DNA from: Membranipora membranacea
Taxonomy: Eukaryota > Bryozoa > Gymnolaemata > Cheilostomatida > Membraniporidae
Assembly (NCBI GenBank): GCA_914767715.1
Contig: OU612065.1
Coordinates: 20,958,001-21,018,000, forward strand
Length of the DNA: 60,000 bases
Direction of reading: 5' to 3'
How positions within the stretch are numbered: the stretch's first letter is position 1; each line of letters starts with the position of its first letter. Below the pieces are notes generated by a model that was given only the letters and a program-made list of their open reading frames with translations, was not told where the DNA came from and ran no database searches. Below are positions 13,301 through 23,664 of the stretch, one piece after another. Both the position numbers and the translations under genes were made by a program.

Positions 13301-14661
13301 TACAGAAGAGTTCTACCTCAACTAACTAGACATTTCAGAGTAAACCTGTACTATGGGAATATTGTAAACATGCTCAATTAGTATAACGTGATTTAATGTG
13401 AAAAAAACATTAGGGGACATTACAAACTGTAGTGTCAAACACAGAATCAAGTACATTCTGTAATATAAACCAAACCATTAGTCTAGCATGCCTTGCCCAT
13501 AGATTCTCGAAGGCAATATTTTAAGTATTTGATACATACCACACCAGTCTCAAATAAAGATTTGTCCTCATTGCTCCACACTTGTCTCCGGCTTGTTTGC
13601 TTCATAGCCTGAGATGTTGCCTGGGAAGGTTTAGATGTTTGAGGGTGATAAAGCGGTCCCAATGCCTGATCAGCTTCCAACAGCCTCATTATAGCCTCTT
13701 TACTTTCAGGATCAACATCATCAGCCAAGTGAAGGTGTGGGTTCTGTTACAGAATATATACATGAGAGGACAATCGATGAATGGTATGATAATGAAGAGC
13801 AGAAAATTTAAAATGTCAATAAAGGTCATAGAAATCAGTTCAACTGTTTGAACATGATATCATATGAAACTGCATAGAAGGATGTCAGGACGCTAATCGA
13901 TTGTGAGGAATCATAAATAATTATCACTCCAAAATAAATACCACAGAGATAATGCATTGACTTACTTGTGGGGCTTGGCTTGCTGAGGGCAAAATGCTCT
14001 CCTCGATAGTTTCTGCAATGAACTGACTAAAATATAAAGAAGGTCCCTGTGTTATTATTATTTAAATACCATCAATATGTTTGTATGTACAGTGTTATAT
14101 TATATGCTTCAGGTACCATAATACCTCACCAATAAGGCGCGTGCCTTATAGGTGAAGGGGCCTATAAGAGAGGAGCATATAGGCGCGGCTATCATTTGAA
14201 GCATTTTTATATTTGACTTGGACCAAAACCCGTGCCTTACAAGCGGGATGAATAGAGGCTGAATAGGTCGAATAGGCTAAATAGGTACAGGAGCCTGAAT
14301 AGCTCAGTGCCTTGTAAACACGATGTTGCGAGTTAATCCCACCGAGGTCAGTTCTCCTTTCAAAGGGGTGCCTTATAGCTGTGGGGTGCCTTATAACAGG
14401 GGCATTTTTATTTTTTCCGAGGGAGGTGCTTCACTTATAAGGCCGGTGCCTTATAAGTGAGGTATTACGGTAGTAGAAAGATTAATTGTTGATTAGAGAA
14501 GCTTTCGAAAACTTTTCTTTCAAAGTCATTAATTAAAAATTGAAATTGTGAAAATAAATCTTTAAATTACCCTACGACCAATATAATCAATACAAGACTC
14601 ACCTTCTCTCGATCTCAAAGTCACATTCAATATCAACATCTTCCTCAGAGTCGTCAGCCAT
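1304..14661 (-). CDS. MYSM1: MYSM1-like histone H2A deubiquitinase (SANT-SWIRM-MPN), one exon not found
   Basis: Family role: zinc JAMM metalloprotease that removes ubiquitin from nucleosomal histone H2A in the nucleus. Coding exons 5' to 3': 14603-14661, 13966-14026, 13540-13743, 13095-13187, 12932-12978, 12529-12759, 11595-11782, 10756-11341, 10287-10417, 9646-9875, 9080-9136, 8558-8680, 7281-7470, 6068-6169, 3729-3898, 1304-1423. They sum to 863 residues (human MYSM1 828) with consistent phases. SANT domain is at about residues 95-140. SWIRM is at about 455-535, with [16 protein letters not shown] and [21 protein letters not shown] starts near 671, with Glu696 (TEVIGLLGG) and GWYHSHP giving zinc ligands His755 and His757, then Ser765. 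The third ligand Asp would be the next codon after PSQQ, in an exon I could not find between 3905 and 6067. The middle is acidic and low complexity. The acceptor at 9875 is inferred from phase and its pyrimidine tract; the donor at 6067 is GTTAGC, weaker than the rest. Assignment is certain; exact ends are less so. Confidence 0.93.
3509..3722. repeat. Local direct repeat in a MYSM1 intron
   Basis: About 55 bp at 3509-3563 is repeated with few changes at 3666-3722 (shared core CAGGTGGGAGTTGCTTAG). The second copy ends a few bases from the splice donor of the 3729-3898 exon. The sequence between the copies (about 3566-3640) has a diverged relative at about 5381-5490, so this is probably part of a dispersed repeat. 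Confidence 0.6.
4437..4453 (+). repeat. Poly-G tract
   Basis: An uninterrupted run of about 17 G in a MYSM1 intron, inside the interval where one MYSM1 exon is missing. Such runs are common sequencing or assembly weak points. Confidence 0.8.
12161..12277. repeat. Short inverted repeat in a MYSM1 intron
   Basis: GTCCCTAGTAGCAA at 12161-12174 is the reverse complement of 12264-12277. It may be the remnant of a small inverted-repeat element; nothing coding lies between. Confidence 0.45.
14114..14472. mobile_element. MITE with terminal inverted repeats and TA target site
   Basis: About 359 bp in the first coding intron of MYSM1. The left end reads TA then CCATAATACCTCAC and the right end GTGAGGTATTACGG then TA. 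The inverted similarity continues inward for about 45 bp around GCCTTATA motifs. No ORF is inside. Short length, inverted ends and TA on both sides fit a non-autonomous Tc1/mariner or pogo-like element. The superfamily is inferred from the TA only. Confidence 0.7.
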
Positions 14662-14684
14662 TTTTGGTGTAGATATTTCAAAGA

Positions 14685-14714
14685 TCACGGGATAACATCT
14701 ACAGAGCAAGCCAT
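14685..14714 (-). promoter_or_regulatory. Upstream ORF in the MYSM1 5' leader
   Basis: The exon with the MYSM1 start probably begins at 14719, after an acceptor TTTTTATAG. Its leader carries an ATG in good context (ACAATGG) followed by 9 codons and TGA, ending 23 nt before the main ATG at 14661, which is also in good context (AAAATGG). A short leader ORF of this kind often lowers translation of the main ORF. That effect is inferred here. Confidence 0.45.
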
Positions 14715-14719
14715 TGTAC

Positions 14720-17700
14720 CTATAAAAATCACATTGATCATTTCTGGATGAATAAGATATGCTGTAATTGGCAAAATTGCAATTTTTTGTGATGCTTTTG
14801 GTGTTATGTTGTCAGGACCATAAGTCATAATTGCCAACAGAAACTTCTATATTTTCTGATATTCATAAGTTTATCATGTAAAAATGAATTACCCTACAAA
14901 CAGAATAAATAGTTAGGGCTTCAGTTGGGACGTGACCAAATACGAAGCTTCCTCAATTCATTAATGGAGCCTGCACAGAAACTATTGGCGATGTATTTCA
15001 TTTTATTTGGAGAACTTCTGCAGTATGCAAAACCTGTAGGTAGTACAGATTCACCACATTAATTGATGGTACCTACGGTATTACTGCTCACATTAGCTTT
15101 CCGGAACACGGCGGACTAGGTGAGAATTACTGCTCACATTAGCTTTACTTCCTCATACATGTGCCGTGGACACATCATGGTAGATAACTGAAATACAAGT
15201 GTTTGGTGAATTCTAGGCTAGTCAGTAATATGTGATGTAATCAGTGATACACTTGCTGCTCCAATCAAGTTCTTTAGTTTAGTTTTTACTTTCAATCTAG
15301 TCTGTCATGACTACTCTACTCTTTGGTCTACATCCCTGTTGTGAAAACCGGGTCTTGTGCACTGCAAATATTGACAACTGGGCTAGGATAATTCGCAGCA
15401 GACTGCGCTTGGGAAACTAGGGAGGGAGCCATCTAGGAAAAGGTAGGGCCCTTCCCTTGAAAAACTTAAAGAAAGAAAGTGAATCTGCTGTGTGTGCCAC
15501 TGGTGACTGTTTGTGCCACACAGACTGAAGAACCTTGGACAAAACTCTTCAAGTCCTACATTGCTAATTGAACCCAGGATTTGCAGGACACTTTATTGAG
15601 ACACTTCTGCACAACTACATATAGATAGAGAGGTTCTGGTTGTAAGTAAGTATTCTTGTTTCTTGTTTTCAATTTTTCTGGGAATATAAATTGTGGCTCA
15701 AAAACAAAATAGCTATTTATGTTTTTTCAAGAAGTGTTTTAATTTTTTACTTGCAATTATCATGAAAAATTTTATAAAGATAGTTTAGATAAAAATCGAG
15801 TTGAATTAAGTTCATGGAATTTATTATCAAATGAAAAATTGTCATTTTTAAATGTGGTGAGAAAGTAATAACCCTATCAGATCTGACCAAGAGCAGCCAA
15901 AATTAATGAGATAATAATGAAAAGGGGACAATATCTATCTAGACTGGCCTAACAAAGAACCCTTCTGCTCCTTTGCCTAACAATCACTCTGCTGAAGGCA
16001 GGTATGGATATGTCTTGATTGCTCACAAAGTTATATGTAGCTGATGAACAGGTGAGATAAGTGAAAATATAAAATTGATAAAAAAATATACTATCTATAG
16101 ACATAGTAATACTAATATAGTTATAGGGCAAGGGCAAGTCAGTGACATAATAAATAAATTATTTGAAATTGTTAACCCTTGGTTAACCTCTTCATCATTT
16201 TTTAAGTAGGGTAGTAGGTTGCTGCAGTAGAGTAAGCCAAGAGGATTTATTGAATAGAAGTAGCTGTATGGTTGAGAATCAAGTCATATTGGCTAAGCCT
16301 ACTTACTAATCCTTATTAAACCTTCACCTCTTCCTCTACTCTCAAATTTCTAAAGTGTGTGAGTCTGGCATCCTTGTATACAAAGATTCACTCTTATGGG
16401 AATCTATCGGAGTGGCTGTTAGGGTCAACCTAGAGAAGAAAAAAATAGAGAGAAGTAGACTGACTCTCTCTGTCTGGTCCCAGCTTATGTGTTGGCACAA
16501 AGCCAAGACACGGGGTAGTCAGTTTCTATCTCTAGGAGCATGATTATTCATATTTGCCTTGTTGTGAAAACCAGGCTGATAGACTCAGCCTATGTCTAAT
16601 ATTGCAGTCAACCCTGGGTCTTTTTCAATTGATAACTACCATGATCAATACTTTCGAGACCTGTCAGATTTGAGCGAAGTGATAGCATTGATTTGGTCAA
16701 AAAAACTCACATCTCATTTTACATCAACTCTGGCAGCAGGTCTTTTGTTTTTCACCCAACATTCAGCACGATCCATGAGTGATCTAAAAGATCTCTGGTT
16801 GTTCAAGCCGATAACTCTGAGCTCAAAATAGAGGTATTGACAAACAATAATCCAATCAAGTAGTAGGCTGTACCAACTGAGTTATTCTTGATCCTTAAAG
16901 CATCCACGAAATGAACCTTAAAATGATCAAAGGAACTGCTCCAGCCTATAAGCTTTAAAATGAGCCCAAGAACAGCTCAATTGGTCAACTAAGACTACAG
17001 TTAGGCCTACGTCTTATCAAAGTAAGGCCTCGCTGACGCTCGCTCGCGAGCCTTGCGCAGGGGGATATGATGTCATAGACATACATTTTGCATATATGTC
17101 TACCATTAAAAACTTTGGACTCGTGTAATTTTGTCAAAATTGGATGAAACGAGATGAAATCCAACGTAGCTCATGACATCATAGATATTAATCCAAAGCA
17201 AAAAATTGAAGGAGATGAACGCATATTTTGTGGGAGAAAAAAGTTGGTTTCACTTTAATAGTTCCCTATACAAAAAATATCGAATATCGGTCGAAAACCC
17301 TGTTGTGACCTCACACCCAGGCTTTCCGATTTCACGAGCAATTATTGAAAGGGCCGACTTCAATGCCTCATAACACAGCTTGTAGTGGTCCGAGAGGGTC
17401 AATTTTGGGCTTGTTTTGAAGCTGATTAGCTGGAGAAACAGCTTTGAAAATCTCAATCCCAATCTCATTCAATCGCTGATTATTTCACAGATGTCGCTGT
17501 GTAATTCTGTGGCTAATCAACAGCTCGGTTCTCAATGATGGGTGACATCATTCGGTAAATCAATAGGCCTACTAGTTCTAAATATCTATGACTTTCATAT
17601 GAGCATTATTTTACTTCATTTAGGCAATCATTCTTCTCAAGAGTTTCCTACATATGAGCAGTTCCTTCATTCTATAGTTGTAACTTGGCTGCGTTCTATG

Positions 17701-17943
17701 TAGGCCTACACACTTGGTACTGATGAAAGATGCGTACTGATGAAAGATGCTTGTACCTTGTACTTCAAATCCTTCAATACTTTAATAAAGTGCACAATCA
17801 AATTGCGTCGGTCCTGTTAAAACTGCTGTGGCTAAAGTTCCATCTTCAGCTCATTTGCACGTCTGCATATTTAACTGGGAATAGCTATTGTCAAGAGATT
17901 GAAAATATTGAGTCATAATTGTGCTCTATTTGTTTCCTTGTAG
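14720..17943. other. Intergenic region between divergent MYSM1 and NCKAP5-like genes
   Basis: Shared upstream region of two head-to-head genes, so it should hold both promoters and any non-coding first exons. I see no convincing TATA box or CpG-rich promoter. A 22-base direct repeat with core ACTGCTCACATTAGCTTT occurs near 15081 and 15126. The AT-rich block from about 17030 to 17540 is open on the minus strand for 72 codons (17250-17468) but resembles no protein I know and is probably repetitive DNA. Confidence 0.5.
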
Positions 17944-17978
17944 TGTTCAGACAGGCCAGACTATACCATCAGTGAGAC

Positions 17979-20900
17979 ATGGAGCACTCTCACAGTGCTT
18001 TCAGTATGCCAGAGAGACTTCAAAACAATAGACAGCAATCCCAGCAGTTTGGATCACCTTCAAACAGCGGGCACGCGCAAAGACCATCAGGGATGTTTGG
18101 CACATACCAGAATGGGGACTATGCTCCCAATATAGGCCATGTGCAACCACAGTATCAGATGCATATGGAGCCAGGCGACTACGGCTCACATAACCTCTCA
18201 CAGAGGCCAAACACCACAGATCATAATTGGGTTGGATCTCAACATAACAGTATGCATAACAACTTACCGAATGGTGATCTCAACTTTTCGCATTCGGCTC
18301 CTCAATCTGGTCTTCTCTCTTCATTTGGATCTTCCACTTCAGTCAGCGCAGCAACGGCGATAGCCAACATAGCTAGTCTAATAAACTCATCCACTACCTC
18401 AAATAATCAACCAGTCAACAACAATCCTAATCTTCAATCACAATCCCCTCTTATGCACAGTAAGGTGCCGAATGGTACTGCCGGGATCCTCACTAATTCT
18501 ACTACAACGAGCTACTCGCCGATTCCTAACCGTACAGCAGGGTTGTCTGGCAATCGGCAGTTGCATAACAATACAAAACCATCTATGAATGGAGAGGACA
18601 TTTTGAGATTAGGGGATAATGGAGTACAAACACCCGGATCAAAACCTCTGAGGGCTCAAAATCTTACTGTAAGTACAATAGACTTACTGTAGCGAGATTT
18701 TCACAGAAAGCTAAAAGACTATTAGGTTGGAGTGACAGTAATTTAAGTCTACCTAATTATGTGAGGTTTGACTCGGGAGCATTATTATATTATCTTGATA
18801 GTATTGAAACAGTCATGTAGATGCTTGTTACAACAGACTAATAATACCAACTACTGTATATAATAAATCTTGGTTTTTCTTCAGCCTGAACAAACACTGA
18901 ATCTGCAGCGAGAGCTGGAACAGGAAAGAGGAATGAGGATACAGCTTCAACAGAGAGTTGTGGAACTCAATCAACGAATACACTCACAGCTTCTCGTCGA
19001 GAAAAGGTAATGTGTGTATATATGTGTTGGATTATGAATGGTCCTAGTTCAATCCTGGTCAGCAATTGTTATATGCAATTTCCCTTGTGTAGTAAATATC
19101 AGCTAGAGTTTAGTTTAGCTAGTTTGGAGATGACTTAATTTTAGCTAGCACCACTTTTCACCAACCAAGGTGGCAGTTTATGCAAAGTTCATTGAGGTTG
19201 AGTAGATGTTAGCTGGTCATAAAATTCACCATTTCAAGCCTGTGAATTATTTTCCTCTTTGAACACCTCTAGGGTAGTTGTGAACATGAGAGAGGGATTA
19301 CATGAATAGCATTACAGCAGTATCGAGTTAAAAATACATAGATTGGTATTGTTTGTTGTATAGTCTAACACAAAATCACTGACTGAGTATCATAATAAGG
19401 GTCCTGAAATGACGGGCAACTTTTTTAATAAGGTAGAGACAGAACAATTATAATCCACAGCAATAGGTTGTGGTCAATGGGAGTGATGTGATGGAGTCTT
19501 TTCTGATTATTACAGTGTTAATAAAAAGCCTTTCCATTATTTTATAGCTATGAAGATCTGGTGCAGAAATACAAAACTTTGCTTGGCCAAATGCATCAGA
19601 TGTCCATGATGATTGAGGTAAGTTTTTGATGATAAATTCTTACAGTCTGGGAACATTATATCAGCTTGATTATTGGCCTGCCACAGACTATTTGACACTT
19701 TATTTGCAGAAAATGCTGCTGTTTGTTTGTACAGGGGTATATTACACCCTCAGAAATCATCGCCACAAATTGTTTTCCGTTCTCAATCTCCCTCAATGGT
19801 GTATAGTTACACAAGTCGTTTCCCCAGTTTGTCACTTCTGTATCTGTGTTCAACTTATCGGCAGTTCAAATTACTAAACATTCACATTTGGTACTGTTAT
19901 AAAAACAAGTCAGACTCTTAAACTGGTGCTCAACTTTACTATTGTGAGAGGAAACAAAGTTGTGTTTGACAGTTTTGTATTATATTATCACTCAAGTGCC
20001 ATTTTCTCTTTGTAGAGATACAAGTCAGTATTGAAGCAGTTAGAAAGTGAGAAGCGGATGCTCTTCGCTGAGAACTCTTCACTTAAAGCCCAGGTGAATG
20101 TCATTATGTCTGCAGCTCTCAAGTGTTTTTAGAGTATTGTTGTTTTGGATACTGTTTTTATGGATATAGACTGCCCATTATTATGTCACAATGAATATCT
20201 GCCCAGTGCCTGCCCAGTGTGACACTGGGATATGTTTAGTTCATTTGTTGATAAAATTAAACCCTCTGTGTGTGACATTTGGATGTATCAGATAAGCTGC
20301 TCCTATGATGTATGATTATTGCTGCGCACCCTAGAGTTACAATGAGGGTGCCTTCATGTGTCAGATTGTAAAATAAATCTTTCATACTTGATCCCAGTCA
20401 ACTTGTGGTTAGTATTTTGGAAGCGATGGATTCATGAATATTAAATAAAATATTTTCTGTTATAGTGACCACAGATATATGTATATGTATATACATGTAT
20501 ATGAGGAGTATATCCTTACTCTGTGATGCGCTATGGTTATTTATAGACAGTTATTGGTTTCTCAATCAAAGCTAGATGTTGACCTCAGCTTCTGCCATAA
20601 TTTGTTTCTGAAAACTCTTCCACATAGGCTGCCAATTTAACATCATATGAATTTACATCCTAATCCATAATTATTTTCTACCAGGAGAACGTTGCCCATG
20701 ATAAAACAATGCTGTATAATATTCTCATGGAGAGAAGCAAGAAGCTGGAGGAAGAAAACTCAAGCCTTGTTCTGGAAAATGAGACTTATTCACGACAGTA
20801 TGAAAAATGTATAGATGAGATTTCAAAACAAGTTGTTCAATCTCTTCTCACGCAGAAGGTAATATTATTTCCCTTACCTAAATTACATCTACATACATAT

Positions 20901-21741
20901 TCTAATATTAGCTCGGGTTTAGATTGGCTAGTTTTCGATGCCTTAATGTTAACTAGCACTAAATTCTTGCTAGCTATTGTGGGAGTCTATATAAAGTTAA
21001 AATAAAGGGAGTTGGTACATGTTGGCTACTCTTATCTTATATTCAATCTTGTGCAAGTTTTTTTCCATATGCAAGCACTCTACTCCTCTCGGGTATAATA
21101 ACGTTTAGGATGAAAATTAATATAAGTTTGATGCCACTCCTACATTTACACATAGATTCTTACACAGCATTTATGTGCTGATTTGCTGTGGTTGCTATCG
21201 TGTAACTTAGATATTGAGTAGACTTTGCATTTCCTAAACTTAATAACGTCATAACGCCAAACAAAATATACTGTTACAGCTCGATAAACAAATTTGTATG
21301 TCTTCCTTTTATTCAGTATAATATTGTGTTTTGTTACTGACATACAGGCGTTACAGGAGCAGTGCCTACAGCTGCAGGATAGGTTAGGTGATCTGGAGAG
21401 GGATACGTCAGACGGAGCAGACGCTGCAGTGAGACAGGCCCGCCAGGCCTCGTCTGACTCACGCCTAGGCTGGTCTTACAGGGGTAGTAAGGGGCGTACA
21501 CACGCTGCCTCCCCCTCTGCTGATAGTGTGAGAAGTATGCCTGCCCAGCATCATTACTGGAGACAGGGCAGCGCAACCTCTCTGGAACATCAGAACCAGG
21601 CTAGCGCTAGTAACAATGAGGTGAGTTCCTGTTTACATATCAGAAGCTAGTATACTATTTCTTCTAGAGATTTGCCTTATTTAGGAGGGGAGCAGCAACA
21701 AAAGTGATATTTATATTGACATCCAGGTATATATTATATTA

Positions 21742-21790
<49 letters not shown>

Positions 21791-23664
21791 CTATATATAT
21801 ATATATATATATATATATGTTATTGACATTCAGGACACTGATTGGGAAATATCCTATCAACCAAATCAGTACTGTCTGTCCTACAAACTTACAATGTAAT
21901 GGTTGAGATTGATGTCCAGTTCCAAACCCCAATGATATAATCAATCAAACTCTATTGCCATAGTGAGCACTTTACTTCCTATGGCTTATTGTACGACCTG
22001 ACACACTAATGCCATCGACTCAACTTAATATGGAAATAATGAAATTTAAAGTTCAGTGACAGGAAAACACAGATTAAACACTTACACTATGATGTAAGAT
22101 TTCCAAACATGTGTTAAAAATTACTTAATTACAAAGCCACACAGTGAACATGTTTTCGCTCACAACAGTAGGAACTGTATGATAATATCACAGAGTAAGG
22201 ATATATATCCTTACTCTGTGATAATATAGAATGCTCGCTCTGAAATCACAAGCATTGTTTGGGACTGAACTTGTTATGTTATGTTAATGTTATGTTTCCT
22301 AGTCGTTGACATCAGAACGTATTCCAGAGCATGGCTCTCCAGCACCATGGACTGAAGTCATCACAGAACATCAAAAACCAAACTTCACTCAGGAACAGGA
22401 AGATGATTCACAGCACAGTATAAGTATTGAGACGGAGTTTCCTGCTAACAATGGAAGTCCAAAGTCTACTAGGCGTAACCTCGAGCGAGCTCCGAGTAGC
22501 GGAAGTCTTGACCTGGCTTATAACAGCAAAGGTTTCGTCAAGTACAATGGTGAGCTAACCATCCAAAGAAGAGCTGCTTGCCTACTTTTCCATCAATGTT
22601 GGAAACGCACTCTAGATAAGGCCTTCCTGCCTAACAAAAACGCAAGATTTTGTTTAAATTTCTGGCTAATCAGTTCCCCGAATGATTCTGTGGGAAGCAC
22701 ATATTCTGATGATTATTCAAATTATGGAAATGACATTGTTGCAAGAGTTTCCTGAGTTCTATAGACACAACAAGAATATTTGAGATAAGTTTGAATCCTT
22801 ATTTTGGAGTTGTCTATGCGACATTTCATATTATCTAAATAAGGGCAGACAACTTTAGTTTTGCTTGTTTTTTTCTTGAAATATTGCAATTTTGTGTGTT
22901 TTGTTTTTTATTCAGGCCAAGACGTTAGGTGCCAGAGGAGTGTATCAGCTGAAGCTTTACGCGATCTGAAGGTTACTATGAGACCGAAACATGATCTGAC
23001 ACTACCTAAATCCTTCACCACACCTGTCACAATGAAAGACCCGGTAGCCGCCGCTATCAGTGCCAACGTTCAAACAGTAACAGCAGATGTTCACAATGAC
23101 TTATCGCCGGGCTCAACTGTGGCTCCATCCCATATGACTGACAGCGGGGTGGTCAACGATCCGTTCGCTGACGACGCCGATGATATTTTATCTAAACACC
23201 AGAGCTTGATTGTGGGCTCAACAGAAGACTTATTTGGTGCCAGTCATGATGAATACTCTGCTAATATTAGGAGGAATGTCATACATGAAGAGGAGTTGTC
23301 GGCCAGCGGTACTAACTTGTTTCGTAGAAGTAATAATACGACTGTTGCACCTACACCTCCTCCCAGACCTAGATCGAGGTGTCTGTCGGACTGTTCTTTA
23401 GTAGATGAGAGTAAGTCCTCACATCTTACTGAGCCATCGTATCATTCATCTATAGACTTGAGTTCAGAGAATGGTCCACCACCTTTACCACCGAAACAGT
23501 ATAAAGGTTCGCGTCGGCCATACAAACCACTACCCGCTGAGCCACCTGAAGCCGATAATGATGGTGAAGATTCCAGCGATAAAAATACAGACTCTGAAAG
23601 TATTAAACAAGAGATCAATGCATTGACCTCTCAAATTTCTAGAATGGCGTCGTCCCACAGGTAG
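17979..23664 (+). CDS. NCKAP5: NCKAP5-family coiled-coil protein
   Basis: Exons 17979-18668, 18885-19006, 19548-19617, 20016-20093, 20685-20858, 21348-21620, 22303-22549, 22916-23664 join in consistent phase to 800 residues. The coding exon follows an acceptor at 17943, and TGA in frame three codons upstream supports the ATG at 17979. Residues 1-230 are Gln/Asn/Ser-rich. About 231-405 is coiled coil, with ENSSLVLENE, RQYEKCIDEISKQVVQSLL and TQKALQEQCLQLQDRL, which align with the signature coiled coil of vertebrate NCKAP5/NCKAP5L. The C-terminal third is Ser-rich with proline motifs PTPPPR (697-702) and PPLPPK (740-745), typical SH3 ligands and in keeping with the family name (Nck-associated). 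Family members are adaptor or microtubule-linked proteins whose function is poorly defined. At 800 residues this is much shorter than vertebrate NCKAP5. The stop is preceded by CACAG/GTAGTT, which could serve as a donor to unseen 3' exons. Confidence 0.75.
21746..21819. repeat. TA microsatellite
   Basis: Two long (TA)n runs separated by a short ATC-containing interruption, in the intron after NCKAP5-like exon 7. The minus-strand ORF over it (21711-21944) is an artefact of the repeat. Confidence 0.9.
22187..22222. repeat. 36-bp perfect palindrome
   Basis: 18-nt arms ATCACAGAGTAAGGATAT meet directly at 22204/22205 without spacer, in the intron before NCKAP5-like exon 8. The right half (ATATCCTTACTCTGTGAT) also occurs alone at about 20510-20527 in an upstream intron of the same gene. 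Confidence 0.85.

Noticed and set aside
17250-17468. 72-codon minus-strand ORF in the MYSM1/NCKAP5-like intergenic region
   Set aside because: Composition is unremarkable, there is no recognisable motif, and it sits in a block that looks repetitive.
22561-22755. In-frame read-through after NCKAP5-like exon 8 to a stop at 22755
   Set aside because: The strong donor GGTGAGC at 22550 joins in phase to a long coding exon at 22916, so the read-through is intron sequence, although an intron-retained short isoform cannot be excluded.
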